DNA of 64,000 bases from LMUY01 sp964244585 (GCA_964244585.1 CAXTJM010000016.1:15622-79621); one strand, 5' to 3'; shown: positions 51,100-60,068, numbered from the stretch's first letter. The notes: generated by a model from the sequence alone, not told the origin. Numbers and translations are program-made.

Positions 51100-52835
51100 C
51101 CGGGCCGGACACCGCGTCGGAGTGGGCCAAGCGCCGCATCCTGGAGCTGGAGACGCGGCTGGAGGAGAGCGAGGACACGCTGGACGCTATCCGGCGCGGA
51201 GACATCGACGCGGTGGTGGTGAGCGGCAGCGCAGCCGACCACCGGGTGTATACGCTCGAGAACGCCGACCATCCCTATCGCGTGCTGATCGAGCAGATCC
51301 AGGAAGGCGCCGTGACGCTCGATGCCGCGGGGACCGTTTTCTACGGCAACCGCAGGCTGTCCCAGATGCTCGGCATGCCGCAGGAGCGTATCGTCGGCCA
51401 ATCCCTGCAGGTCTTCATCCTGCTTGACGACCAGCCGGTCTTCGAGGCCCTGCTGACTGGCGCGGGACGGGGCGGCACGCGCGGCGAACTCACCCTGGTC
51501 AGCGCCGAGGGCGTGCAGACATCGGTCTACCTGTCGTTGAGCCTGCTGCAATCCAATGGTGGCGTGCGGCTGTTCTGCGGCGTGGTGACCGACCTGACGG
51601 AGCAGAAGCTGCACGTCCGGGCGCTCTCGGACGCGAATGCCAGGCTGGTGGCGGAAAGCGGGCAGCGCAAAGCCGTCGAAGCGGCGCTGCGGCAAAGCCA
51701 GAAGATGGAAGCGGTCGGCCAGCTCACCGGGGGACTGGCCCACGATTTCAACAACCTGCTGACGGGGATCTCCGGCAGCCTGGAGCTGATGCGCACCCGC
51801 GTGGCGCAAGGGCGCTTCGGCGAGCTCCACCGCTACATCGCCGCGGCCGAAGGCGCATCCAAACGCGCCGCGGCGCTGACGCATCGCCTGCTGGCGTTTT
51901 CCCGTCGCCAGACCTTGGATCCGAAGCCGATCGATGCGAACCAATTGGTGACCGGGTTCGAAGACATCATCCGGCGCACCGTCGGGCCGCAGGTCGCGGT
52001 CGCGATTTCGGCGGGAACGCAGCTGTGGAACACCCTGGTCGATCCCAACCAGCTCGAGAACGCGTTGCTGAACCTCTGCATCAACGCCCGCGACGCCATG
52101 CCGGGGGGCGGCACGTTGACGATCGAGACTGCCAATCGGGTGTTGGGGGTGGAGGCAGCGTCGGCGCTGGAATGTACGCCGGGCCACTATGTCCTGCTCA
52201 GCGTCAGCGACACCGGCACGGGCATGACGCCGGAGGTGGTCGCGCGGGCGTTCGACCCGTTCTTCACCACCAAGTCGATCGGCAAGGGCACTGGCCTGGG
52301 CTTGTCCATGATCTACGGCTTCGCCCGGCAATCGGGCGGCCAGGTGCGCATCGCCTCGCAGCCGGACCGAGGCGCCAGGGTATGCCTCTATCTACCGCGG
52401 CATCTCGGCGCGGCGGCGACCATCCCGCGGCTTGACGCGTCGGTGGGCGCCGCGAGCGCGAGACGGGGTGAAACCGTGCTGGTGGTGGACGACGAGGCGA
52501 CCATCCGGATGCTGGTGACGGACGTGCTGGAGGATTTGGGCTATGTCGCGATCGTGGCGCCGGATGGCGCCGCGGGTTTGCAGGTGGTGCAGTCCGATGC
52601 CCGGATCGACCTTCTGGTCACCGATGTGGGCCTGCCCGGCATGCTGAACGGGCGCCAACTGGCCGACGCCGCACGATCCGTCCGGCCCGCGCTGAAGGTG
52701 CTGTTCATCACGGGGTATGCCGAGAATGCCGGGCTGGATGGGTGGCAATTGGAGCCCGGCATGCACGTGCTGACGAAGCCGTTCGCCATCGATGTGTTTG
52801 GCCAGCGGGTGCGGGACCTCATCGCAATCCAGTAG
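51096..52835 (+). CDS. PAS hybrid histidine kinase with C-terminal receiver
   Basis: A 579-residue cytoplasmic kinase. A short coiled coil (about 8-35) and a PAS domain (about 55-175) lead to the H-box LAHDFNNLLTGI with His216. The ATPase domain has the N-box NLCINARDAMPGG, DTGTGM and GKGTGLGLSM. A receiver domain follows (VVDDEATIR, Asp510 in LLVTDVGLPG, Lys in LTKPFA). No membrane helix is present. It is the last gene of the kaiC-kaiB-kaiB run, joined by a 4-base overlap (GTGA), and is the likely output kinase of the Kai module. Its phosphate could pass to the single-domain regulators at 48107 or 41353, or to a target elsewhere. Confidence 0.91.
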   Translation: MTGPDTASEWAKRRILELETRLEESEDTLDAIRRGDIDAVVVSGSAADHRVYTLENADHPYRVLIEQIQEGAVTLDAAGTVFYGNRRLSQMLGMPQERIVGQSLQVFILLDDQPVFEALLTGAGRGGTRGELTLVSAEGVQTSVYLSLSLLQSNGGVRLFCGVVTDLTEQKLHVRALSDANARLVAESGQRKAVEAALRQSQKMEAVGQLTGGLAHDFNNLLTGISGSLELMRTRVAQGRFGELHRYIAAAEGASKRAAALTHRLLAFSRRQTLDPKPIDANQLVTGFEDIIRRTVGPQVAVAISAGTQLWNTLVDPNQLENALLNLCINARDAMPGGGTLTIETANRVLGVEAASALECTPGHYVLLSVSDTGTGMTPEVVARAFDPFFTTKSIGKGTGLGLSMIYGFARQSGGQVRIASQPDRGARVCLYLPRHLGAAATIPRLDASVGAASARRGETVLVVDDEATIRMLVTDVLEDLGYVAIVAPDGAAGLQVVQSDARIDLLVTDVGLPGMLNGRQLADAARSVRPALKVLFITGYAENAGLDGWQLEPGMHVLTKPFAIDVFGQRVRDLIAIQ

Positions 52836-52944
52836 CGCCTGCGGCCCCGTACGTGACGCGATCCGTCCTTGCACGTCCCCGGCCGTGCTCGATCTGCAAA
52901 CGGCACGTCGAGCCAACCGAGGTCGCCGGACTGGCGAGAACAGT

Positions 52945-53880
52945 CTAGCCAGGTTCGGAGCCTTGCAACGTGAGCCGGGACAGCGAAGCCGCCCGGACGA
53001 CCTCGACCTCGCAGACCGCCTCCTGCACCAGGGCCGCGACCTTGGCTCGGGCTTCGGCACATGCCAGGCCCACGGTGACCGTCAGCCGGCCGGTCGGGGC
53101 GCCGGCATGCTCCAGCTTCAGCATCGTCACAGCCCGCCGCAGCCGCTCCGCGATCACGGCGGCACCGGCCAGGTCGGTGTTCGGCAGCACCACGCCCAGC
53201 ATCGCGCCCTTCAACCGTCCCGCCAGGTCACCCGGCCGGCACAATGCGCCTGCCACGGCGATGGCGACCTCCCGCAGCGCCACATCCCCGGCGCTTCGGC
53301 CGTAGAAATCGTTGAACAGCCGCATGTCGTTTATGCCGACGGCAAGGAAGCAGAGCGCCGTGCCGTCGCGGTTGGCGCGCCGCACCTCCCGCTCCACCGA
53401 TGCGATGAAATGGCCGTGGTTCGGCAGGCACGTCACCGCATCTTCCGTCGTACGGCGTCGCAGCAGGCCGTTGGCCTCGATCAGCAACGCCTCCTCCTCC
53501 TTGCGCGCAGTGATGTCACGCAGTGCCAGCACCGCCCCGGCGCCGGCCGGCAGCCGCCGGGCCGCAGCCTCCACCCAGATCCAGGTGCCGAACGCGCCAT
53601 AGATCCGGAACGATGCGAGTGCGGTCGAGATGCCGGACCCGAGCTGGGCCAGCATGTCGCCGAGGATATGGCGGTCGGGATCCAGAACGAGTTCGTGAAG
53701 GTCGACGCCCACCAGCGCCGCCGGTGGCCGGCCCAGCACCATTACGCTGGCCGGGGACACGTGGCTGCATCGCCCGTTGGGCGAGACCATGACCATCAGG
53801 TCTGGCCCGAACTCCACGAACTGGCGGTAATGGTCCTCGGGCGGCCCGGCGGGTGCGCTCGGCGGCAATGGCATGGACAC
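52945..53880 (-). CDS. PAS protein with degenerate GGDEF domain
   Basis: A 311-residue protein: a PAS domain (about 17-125), a short linker and a GGDEF-like domain (about 143-300). The catalytic loop, normally RxGGDEF, reads RLKGAML (222-228), and the substrate motif DxLTGLPNR is DAVTCLPNH. The active-site Asp/Glu and glycines are lost, so cyclase activity is not expected. Such domains often bind GTP or serve as docking sites. No I-site RxxD is in the usual position. The GTG at 53880 has GGAG 8 bases upstream; an ATG two codons in is possible. It is convergent with the kai operon. Confidence 0.82.
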   Translation of the reverse strand: MSMPLPPSAPAGPPEDHYRQFVEFGPDLMVMVSPNGRCSHVSPASVMVLGRPPAALVGVDLHELVLDPDRHILGDMLAQLGSGISTALASFRIYGAFGTWIWVEAAARRLPAGAGAVLALRDITARKEEEALLIEANGLLRRRTTEDAVTCLPNHGHFIASVEREVRRANRDGTALCFLAVGINDMRLFNDFYGRSAGDVALREVAIAVAGALCRPGDLAGRLKGAMLGVVLPNTDLAGAAVIAERLRRAVTMLKLEHAGAPTGRLTVTVGLACAEARAKVAALVQEAVCEVEVVRAASLSRLTLQGSEPG

Positions 53881-53961
53881 GGTGTTTGCTCCAGAAGCGA
53901 CCCTGATGGGCTGCCGCCAGGATCACCGCGACAGCAGAACGAAACGTTACTTCCATCGAAA

Positions 53962-54351
53962 TCAATTTTCACGCGGGTTCACCATTCGCCCGGACAAGGC
54001 CTGGCCCGCCAGGAGGTGGACGTGGAAATGCGGCACCTCCTGGCCGCCATGCATCCCGATATTGGCCACCGCCCGGTAGCCAGGCGCCTCCACGCCCAGT
54101 TGCCGGGCAACCAGGCCCACCGCGCGGAAGAACCCGGCAACCTCCGCATCCGACGCGTTGAGGGTAAAATCCGCGAGCGAGACGTGGGCGCTGCGGGGGA
54201 TGATCAGCACATGCACCGGCGCCTGCGGCGCGATGTCATGGAAGGCGACCGCCCACTCGTCCTCATACACTCGGCGGGAGGGAATTTCGCCGCGCAGCAG
54301 GCGGGCGAAAATGTTGGTGTCGTCATAGGGGCCGAGTCCACTCACCGGCAT
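53962..54351 (-). CDS. HIT (histidine triad) family nucleotide-binding protein, HinT-like
   Basis: A 129-residue protein with the triad VPHFHVHLLAG (His108, His110, His112) and IFARLLRGEIPSRRVYED at the start, typical of HinT-type purine nucleoside phosphoramidases. GPYDDTNIF precedes it. It follows hisE by 16 bases, a common arrangement in alphaproteobacteria where the gene ends the his cluster. Its exact physiological substrate is unknown. Confidence 0.92.
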   Translation of the reverse strand: MPVSGLGPYDDTNIFARLLRGEIPSRRVYEDEWAVAFHDIAPQAPVHVLIIPRSAHVSLADFTLNASDAEVAGFFRAVGLVARQLGVEAPGYRAVANIGMHGGQEVPHFHVHLLAGQALSGRMVNPREN

Positions 54352-54367
54352 GATCGGTCACTCCGCT

Positions 54368-54829
54368 TCAGGGGATTTTACGGGTCGCACGGCTCGGCGG
54401 AGGCCGCGGCACCCGGGCGGCCTTTTCCGCTAGCCCGGAGATGCCCTCGCGCCTCACCAACTCCGCCCAGACCGCCTCCGGCGAGACGCCGCTTGCGACC
54501 CACAGGACCAGAAGATGGTAGAGGACATCCGCACTCTCCGTGACCACCAGGTCCGGTTTGCCGGCGACGGCTTCGATCAGGCACTCCACAGCCTCCTCGC
54601 CGAATTTCTGGGCGACCTTGGAGATCCCGCGGGACAGCAGCCGCGCGGAATGGCTGACCGCCGGGTCGGCTGCCCGCCGTTCGACGATCACCGCCCAGAG
54701 CCTGTCCAACACGATGGCGGCGGATTGCGACGGCCTCACGGCGTCCGGCCGCGCCGGCTGGCGCTTCGGCTTCGACTTGGCCGCGGCCTTCTTGTTGAGG
54801 AGAACCGCCTTGGCGGGCTTCTTTGCCAT
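54368..54829 (-). CDS. hisE: Phosphoribosyl-ATP pyrophosphatase with basic N-terminal extension
   Basis: A 153-residue HisE, second step of histidine synthesis. The MazG-like catalytic helices are complete: LLSRGISKVAQKFGEEAVE, CLIEAV and ESADVLYHLLVL, with the metal-binding Glu/Asp cluster. Typical HisE is about 105 residues. Here about 40 extra N-terminal residues are rich in Lys, Ala and Pro (KKPAKAVLLNKKAAAKSKPK), and a short basic Pro tail is added. The start codon is the only one that gives an open frame clear of hisF, 8 bases upstream. The extension could be structural or bind nucleic acid; its meaning is unknown. Confidence 0.9.
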   Translation of the reverse strand: MAKKPAKAVLLNKKAAAKSKPKRQPARPDAVRPSQSAAIVLDRLWAVIVERRAADPAVSHSARLLSRGISKVAQKFGEEAVECLIEAVAGKPDLVVTESADVLYHLLVLWVASGVSPEAVWAELVRREGISGLAEKAARVPRPPPSRATRKIP

Positions 54830-54837
54830 CGGGTGCC

Positions 54838-55608
54838 TTATGCTGCCGGGCGGGGAAAACGCACTGGCAGCCCTGCCGCGCCCAGGGCCTGCTTGACCTC
54901 GGCTATGCTGAACTTGCCGAAATGGAAGATGGAGGCTGCCAGCAGCCCCGTGGCCCCGGCCCGCGCGCCCTCGGCGAAATGCCGCACTTCGCCCACCCCG
55001 CCGCTCGCCACCACCGGGATGCGCACGGCGGCGCACACGGCGCGCAACAGGCCGGTGTCGAACCCCATGCCGGTGCCGTCGCGGTCCATGCTGGTCAACA
55101 GGATTTCGCCTGCACCCAGGCTGGCCGCCTGCTGGCACCACGCCACCGCGTCCAACCCGGCGGGGTTGCGGCCGCCATGGGTGAACACCTCCCACCGGCC
55201 CGGTGCGGTCGCGCGGGCATCGATGGCGACCACCACGCACTGGCTGCCGAACTTCTCCGCCGCCTCGGCGATCAGCGCTGGTCGGGCGATAGCGGCCGAG
55301 TTCATGCTGCACTTGTCGGCCCCGGCCAGCAGCAGCTTGCGCATGTCGCCGGTCGAGCGCACCCCGCCGCCGACCGTCAGCGGCAGGAACACGCGGGAGG
55401 CGGTGCGGCTTACCACGTCGTAGATGGTGTCACGGTTCTCGTGGCTGGCCGTGATGTCGAGGAAGGTCAGCTCGTCTGCCCCGGCTGCGTCATACACCGT
55501 CGCCTGCTCCACCGGATCCCCGGCATCGCGGAGCGAGACGAAGTTCACGCCCTTGACCACGCGGCCGTCTTTGACATCCAGGCAGGGAATGACGCGCAGC
55601 TTCAGCAT
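54838..55608 (-). CDS. hisF: Imidazole glycerol phosphate synthase cyclase subunit
   Basis: A 256-residue TIM barrel that joins with HisH to make imidazole glycerol phosphate and AICAR. Catalytic Asp11 (PCLDVKDGR) and Asp130 (VVAIDAR) fall at the textbook positions, and GGGVRS and SGGVGE phosphate loops are present. hisH, hisA and hisB are not in the window, so the cluster is only hisF-hisE plus the HIT gene. birA ends 46 bases upstream on the same strand. Confidence 0.96.
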   Translation of the reverse strand: MLKLRVIPCLDVKDGRVVKGVNFVSLRDAGDPVEQATVYDAAGADELTFLDITASHENRDTIYDVVSRTASRVFLPLTVGGGVRSTGDMRKLLLAGADKCSMNSAAIARPALIAEAAEKFGSQCVVVAIDARATAPGRWEVFTHGGRNPAGLDAVAWCQQAASLGAGEILLTSMDRDGTGMGFDTGLLRAVCAAVRIPVVASGGVGEVRHFAEGARAGATGLLAASIFHFGKFSIAEVKQALGAAGLPVRFPRPAA

Positions 55609-55654
55609 GCCCCGGTTTTGGCCCTGTCCCGGCGAGTCATGCAAGCTCGGCCGG

Positions 55655-56386
55655 CTACAGCAACACGTCTCCCGCCACCAGGGTGCGCCGGCCGGCCTGG
55701 GTGTCCAGCAGCAGCGCGCCGTCCTGGCGCAATCCGGCAAACTCGCCCGCCACGACTTCCGGCCCAAGGCGAACCTGCAGCGGTGCGCCCAAGGCCGGCC
55801 CCCGCAGGCGCCACCGGGCCAGTACGGCGGCGAACCCATCCACGCGCCAGGCACCCCAGCCGGCATCCAGCCGATCCAGCACGGCGTCCAGCACCGCGTC
55901 CGGCGCCGCGGCACATCCCAGAGCGTGCAGGCTGGTGACCGCATAGGGCATGCCGTCCGGTCGATGCGCGACGTTGAGGCCAATTCCGGCCAGGACGGCG
56001 CCGTTATCGAGCCGTTCCAGCAGGATGCCCGCGAGCTTGGCGCCCTCGCGCAGGACATCGTTGGGCCATTTCAACCGGGTGCCGGGACCCGCCACCTGGT
56101 CCACCGCCTCCGCCACCGCCACCGCCACCACGAAGCCGAGTTCCGGCGCTCCCCGGGCGTCTCGGCCAGGCGGGCGCAGCAGGACGGTGGCGTAGAGGTT
56201 GCCCGCCGGGCTGACCCAGCTACGCCCGCTGCGGCCACGGCCGCCGGTTTGGACCCGGGCCGTCACGGTGGTCCCGTGCGGCGCCCCGGCGGCGGCCATC
56301 GTCCGGGCCTCGTCCATGGTGGAGCCGACTTCATCCATGCGATGGACCAACGGCCTGGCACTGCCAACCGTGGCAACTCCGGCCAT
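55655..56386 (-). CDS. birA: Biotin-[acetyl-CoA carboxylase] ligase (monofunctional BirA)
   Basis: A 243-residue biotin protein ligase that attaches biotin to carboxyl carrier proteins. The substrate loop GGRGRSGRSWVSP and the LKWPNDVL motif are intact, with AGILLE and GIGLNV following. There is no N-terminal helix-turn-helix, so unlike E. coli BirA it should not regulate transcription. An upstream open frame shows no coding bias; the ATG at 56386 gives the usual short N-terminus before HRMDEVGSTMDEA. Confidence 0.92.
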   Translation of the reverse strand: MAGVATVGSARPLVHRMDEVGSTMDEARTMAAAGAPHGTTVTARVQTGGRGRSGRSWVSPAGNLYATVLLRPPGRDARGAPELGFVVAVAVAEAVDQVAGPGTRLKWPNDVLREGAKLAGILLERLDNGAVLAGIGLNVAHRPDGMPYAVTSLHALGCAAAPDAVLDAVLDRLDAGWGAWRVDGFAAVLARWRLRGPALGAPLQVRLGPEVVAGEFAGLRQDGALLLDTQAGRRTLVAGDVLL

Positions 56387-56430
56387 CGTCAACGATCCAG
56401 TGCTGGCTGCGCGTCGTGCGTCATCCAGGA

Positions 56431-56667
56431 CTAGTAAGATGCGCCTTTGCTGTTCGGCACCGGATTGGACGTGACCGTCCCGCCGGAGGTCACCCCAATG
56501 CTGGGAATGTTCCCGACTGCGCGCTGGCCGCCGCCATTGGCTGCCGTAATGCCACTTGGAGCCTGGCCGGGGCCGTTCGCGTTGGCCGTTCCCGGCCGGG
56601 TGCCGGCGCATCCAGCCAGGCCAAGGCAGGCGAACAAAGCCGCGCCGACCATCTTCGTGCTTGTCAT
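56431..56667 (-). CDS. Small lipoprotein
   Basis: A 78-residue protein with a lipoprotein signal (ALFACLGLAGC, lipobox LAGC, lipidated Cys near residue 20). A Gly/Asn/Ser/Pro-rich mature part has no predicted fold. GGAG stands 7-10 bases before the ATG. Asp is absent at position +2 (Ala follows), so outer-membrane sorting is expected. Function is unknown. Confidence 0.7.
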   Translation of the reverse strand: MTSTKMVGAALFACLGLAGCAGTRPGTANANGPGQAPSGITAANGGGQRAVGNIPSIGVTSGGTVTSNPVPNSKGASY

Positions 56668-56734
56668 GTCAACACTCCGTAAATGAGCACAGTGTGACGC
56701 GGCGCTTGGCGCGGAGTTCGTCCCTACGGAAGCC

Positions 56735-58243
56735 TCAGAGATAGGCTTTGCCGGCCTCCTGGGCAAAGCGTGCCGGATCGCCCTCCCAGATGATGCGCGC
56801 GTGCTCCAGCACGTAGACACGGTCGGCATGCGGCAGCGCGAAAGTCACGTTCTGCTCGCCGAGCAGCACAGTGATCGGCGTCGTGGTACGCAGCCGCTCC
56901 AGCGCGTGGCTCAGCTGTTCCAGGATGACGGGGGCGAGGCCGAGCGTCGGCTCGTCCAGGATCAACAGGCGCGGCTGCATCATCAGAGCCCGCGCGATCG
57001 CCAGCATCTGCTGCTCCCCGCCGCTCATCTTGCCGGCCGCCTGGGTGGCGCGCGATTTCAAGATCGGAAACAGGTCGAACAGCCAGTCCAGCTTGCGCGA
57101 CCGCTCGGCTGCGGCCAGGCGGGACCCGCCGAGGTCCAGGTTCTCCTGCACGCTCATCGTGCCGAACAGCTCCCGGCTTTCGGGGCACTGCACGATCCCG
57201 CCCCGGGCGATCGCAGCGGCGGTGCGGCCGGCCAGCGTCTCGCCCGACCAGGCAATGCTGCCGCCATAGGGCAACAGGCCCGAGATCGCGTTGAACAGCG
57301 TCGTCTTGCCAGCCCCGTTCAACCCGACGATGGAGACGAACTCTCCCTCGCGCACGTGGATCGACACCTTTTCCAGCGCCTGGGCCTTGCCATAGAACAC
57401 GCTCACGTCCTGGACCGCCAACAGCGGCGGCCCGGACCTGGCGGCCAGTTCCGGCCGGGCGGAGGTTTCGATGCTGCCGGCGCCGAGATAGACCTGGCGC
57501 ACGGTCGGGTGGGCCATCACCGCCTCGGCACTGCCCTCGGCCACGAATTCGCCGAGGTACATCGCCAGCACACGGTCCACCAGGGCGGCCACGCTCTTGA
57601 CATTGTGGTCCACCAGCAGCACCGCGCGGCCCTCGGCGCGGAAGCCGGCGATCAGCGCGGAGAACGCCGCCACCTCCCCGGCCGTCAGCCCGGCGAAGGG
57701 TTCGTCGACCAGCACGACCTTGGGGTCGCGCGCGATCGCCTTGGCCAGCTCCAGCCGCCGCAGGTCGGCGAAGGGCAGGGTTGCCGGGCGCCGGTCGAAC
57801 ACGGTACCCAGGCCGACGCGCTCGGCGATGGCGCGGGCGCGGGCATCCACGGCCGGGTCCGCCACCAGCTTCAGCAAGGCATCTGGCAGCAGTGCCAGCT
57901 TGATGTTCTCCCCGACGGTCTGGCGGTGTAGCGGACGGGAATGCTGGAACACCAGCCCGACGCCGTGCCGGGCGATGCGGTGGGACGGCCACCCGGCGAC
58001 GTCCACGCCATCGACGACGACCCGGCCGGCGTTCGGGCGCTCGATCCCCATGATGAGCTTCATCACGGTCGACTTGCCGGAGCCGTTGGGCCCGATCAGG
58101 CCTAGGATCTCGCCCGGCTTGATGGACAGGCGCATGTCCTTCACCGCGACCAGGCCGCCAAAGCGCTTGGTCAGCCCGGAGACGTCCAGCAGGCTGGCCG
58201 GCGCAAGGGCATTGTCGGGGTGCGGGCGGACGTCGACGTTCAT
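56735..58243 (-). CDS. Fused branched-chain-type ABC ATP-binding protein (LivG-LivF in one chain)
   Basis: A 502-residue protein with two complete ABC ATPase domains. Domain 1 (about 17-260) has Walker A GPNGSGKST at 51-59, the LivG-like degenerate signature LPFADLRRLE and Walker B VVLVDEPFAG. Domain 2 (about 273-502) has GLNGAGKTT from 307, the signature MSGGEQQMLAIARAL and LLILDEPTLGLAP, as in LivF. In most bacteria these are separate genes. The fusion fixes a 1:1 motor for the LivH/LivM permeases, which lie directly upstream in the operon with a 4-base overlap (ATGA). The signature of domain 1 is typical for LivG and does not imply loss of activity. Confidence 0.92.
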   Translation of the reverse strand: MNVDVRPHPDNALAPASLLDVSGLTKRFGGLVAVKDMRLSIKPGEILGLIGPNGSGKSTVMKLIMGIERPNAGRVVVDGVDVAGWPSHRIARHGVGLVFQHSRPLHRQTVGENIKLALLPDALLKLVADPAVDARARAIAERVGLGTVFDRRPATLPFADLRRLELAKAIARDPKVVLVDEPFAGLTAGEVAAFSALIAGFRAEGRAVLLVDHNVKSVAALVDRVLAMYLGEFVAEGSAEAVMAHPTVRQVYLGAGSIETSARPELAARSGPPLLAVQDVSVFYGKAQALEKVSIHVREGEFVSIVGLNGAGKTTLFNAISGLLPYGGSIAWSGETLAGRTAAAIARGGIVQCPESRELFGTMSVQENLDLGGSRLAAAERSRKLDWLFDLFPILKSRATQAAGKMSGGEQQMLAIARALMMQPRLLILDEPTLGLAPVILEQLSHALERLRTTTPITVLLGEQNVTFALPHADRVYVLEHARIIWEGDPARFAQEAGKAYL

Positions 58244-59166
58244 GCGGCCCCCCGGCCGTTCAGCAGCGATCCAAGGAAGCCGGCGGGGACGAACAGGATC
58301 ACCACCAGGGCCACTGCCGACACCACGAAGGTGCTGAGCTGGCCGAGCGGCCGCAGGACCTCACCGGCCACCACCAGGAACACGGCCCCCAGCACGGCCC
58401 CCAGGATGGTCCGCCGGCCGCCCAGCACGGCCGCGATGATCACCTGAACGCCGACCGCGATGTCGATCACGGTGCCGGGCGAGGCTGTGCCGTAGTAGAA
58501 GATGAGCAGCGCCCCGGCGAGGCCGCTGAACAGCGCCGACACGCAGAACGCCGCCAGCTTGTGCTTGGCCACGTTGAAGCCGAGCGCCTGCGCCTCCACC
58601 GGATCCTGTCCGCAGGCTTGCAGGATCAACCCCACCGCGGAGCGCGACAGGCCGAACAGGACCAAGGCGCTGACCGCCATGAAACCGAGGGCGAAATAGT
58701 AGTTCGTGTCGTCATCGATCGAGAGCACGTCCGGGACCGTCAGCCCGATCTCGCCGCCCGTCCAATGGGCGAACACGGTGACCATCTGCTGCAGCAGCAG
58801 CACCGCGACGAGGGTGATCAGCCCGAAATACGGCCCGGACAGCCGCAGCGCCGGCAGCGCCAGCAGCACGCCGCCCACCACGGCAAGCGCGCCGCCGAAG
58901 ACGACGCAGACCGCTATGGGCAGTCCGGTCTGCGCGTTCAGGATCCCGGCGCCATATGCGCCCAGTCCGACCAGGAAGGTCGGGCCGAAATTCACCTCGC
59001 CGGCAAAGCCGAACAGCAGGTCCCACGACATGGCGAAAACCGCGAAGTAGTAGGCCGGGATCAGCACGCCGAGGACATAGCCGGAGACGCCCAGCGGCAG
59101 CAGCGCCGCGACGATCAGCACGCCCAGCGCGCCCCAGAACAGGCGTGACCGCAGCATGCCCCGCAT
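58240..59166 (-). CDS. Branched-chain amino acid-type ABC permease, LivM-like
   Basis: A 308-residue inner-membrane permease with about nine helices. GFAGEVNFGPTFLVGLGAYGAG, RLSGPYFGLITLV and the cytoplasmic EAA-like loop QDPVEAQALGFNVAKHKLAAF are characteristic of LivM. The ATG at 59166 shares bases with the livH stop (TGATG), and its own stop overlaps the fused ATPase start. Substrate may be an amino acid, amide or aromatic acid; the family is broad. Confidence 0.9.
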   Translation of the reverse strand: MRGMLRSRLFWGALGVLIVAALLPLGVSGYVLGVLIPAYYFAVFAMSWDLLFGFAGEVNFGPTFLVGLGAYGAGILNAQTGLPIAVCVVFGGALAVVGGVLLALPALRLSGPYFGLITLVAVLLLQQMVTVFAHWTGGEIGLTVPDVLSIDDDTNYYFALGFMAVSALVLFGLSRSAVGLILQACGQDPVEAQALGFNVAKHKLAAFCVSALFSGLAGALLIFYYGTASPGTVIDIAVGVQVIIAAVLGGRRTILGAVLGAVFLVVAGEVLRPLGQLSTFVVSAVALVVILFVPAGFLGSLLNGRGAA

Positions 59167-60035
59167 CAGCGCCGCCCCAGCAGGCCCTGCGGCCGCAGAT
59201 AGACCACCGCGACCAGCAGGACCAGCGACGGGATGTTCCGGAAGGCCGGGGAAATCAGGTAGGACGTGGCCGTCTCCAGGTAACCGACGCAATAGGCCGC
59301 CACCAGCGAGCCGGACACGCTACCCAGGCCGCCCAGCACCACGATCGAAAAGGCGGAGGCGGTGAGGGTGCCGGCATTGTCGGAGGACACGCCCAGGAAG
59401 GCGCCCAGCAGCACGCCGGCGATGCCTGCCAGCACGCCGTAGATCGCCCAGACCAGAAGATGGATGCTGGACAGCTCGTAGCCGAGCAGGGTGAGCCCGC
59501 GGGGGTTGATCGACGCCGCCAGTAGCGCCTTGCCCGCCTTGGTGCGGTTCACCAGCAGCCACAGCGCGCCGATCGTGCCCCAGCACAGCGCGGCGGTCAG
59601 GATCTCGTTGGTGGGGGTGCGGACCCCGGCGATCTCGGTCACGCCGGCGATCAGCGGGCGGACCGTGTGGGGGCTGGTGGTGGTGAAGTACGCCACCGCC
59701 TCCTGCAACATGATGCCCCAAAGCAAGGTCCCGGTCAGCACGAACAGCTCCGTCTCCTCCCGCGGGATCGAGCGGGAGCGCTGGATCGGCCGCACCACCA
59801 GGAAATACGTCGCGAAGGCCGTGGCGATGCCGGCCACCAACCCGGCGGCAGCCCCACCCAACGCGCCGACGAAACTGGCCGCCAGCCAGGCCACGACGGC
59901 CGCCACCAGCATCGTGCCGCCATGCGCCAGGTTCAGCACGCCGGAGACGCCGAACATGAGCGTGAACCCCACGGCGCCCAGGCCATACAGCGCGCTGATG
60001 GCGAAGCCGTCGATGAGGATTTGAAGGGTCAGCAT
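59166..60035 (-). CDS. Branched-chain amino acid-type ABC permease, LivH-like
   Basis: A 289-residue permease with about eight helices. GFTLMFGVSGVLNLAHGGTML near the start is the LivH signature, and INPRGLTLLGYELSSIHLLVWAI is the coupling loop. GGLGSVSGSLVAAYCVGYLE also fits. It overlaps livM by one base. It starts 69 bases after the stop of the substrate-binding-protein gene, with a strong hairpin between them, so the permease genes may be translated less than the binding protein. Confidence 0.92.
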   Translation of the reverse strand: MLTLQILIDGFAISALYGLGAVGFTLMFGVSGVLNLAHGGTMLVAAVVAWLAASFVGALGGAAAGLVAGIATAFATYFLVVRPIQRSRSIPREETELFVLTGTLLWGIMLQEAVAYFTTTSPHTVRPLIAGVTEIAGVRTPTNEILTAALCWGTIGALWLLVNRTKAGKALLAASINPRGLTLLGYELSSIHLLVWAIYGVLAGIAGVLLGAFLGVSSDNAGTLTASAFSIVVLGGLGSVSGSLVAAYCVGYLETATSYLISPAFRNIPSLVLLVAVVYLRPQGLLGRR

Positions 60036-60068
60036 CGATCCTGTCCTCGGAACGCCCTCACCCCGACC

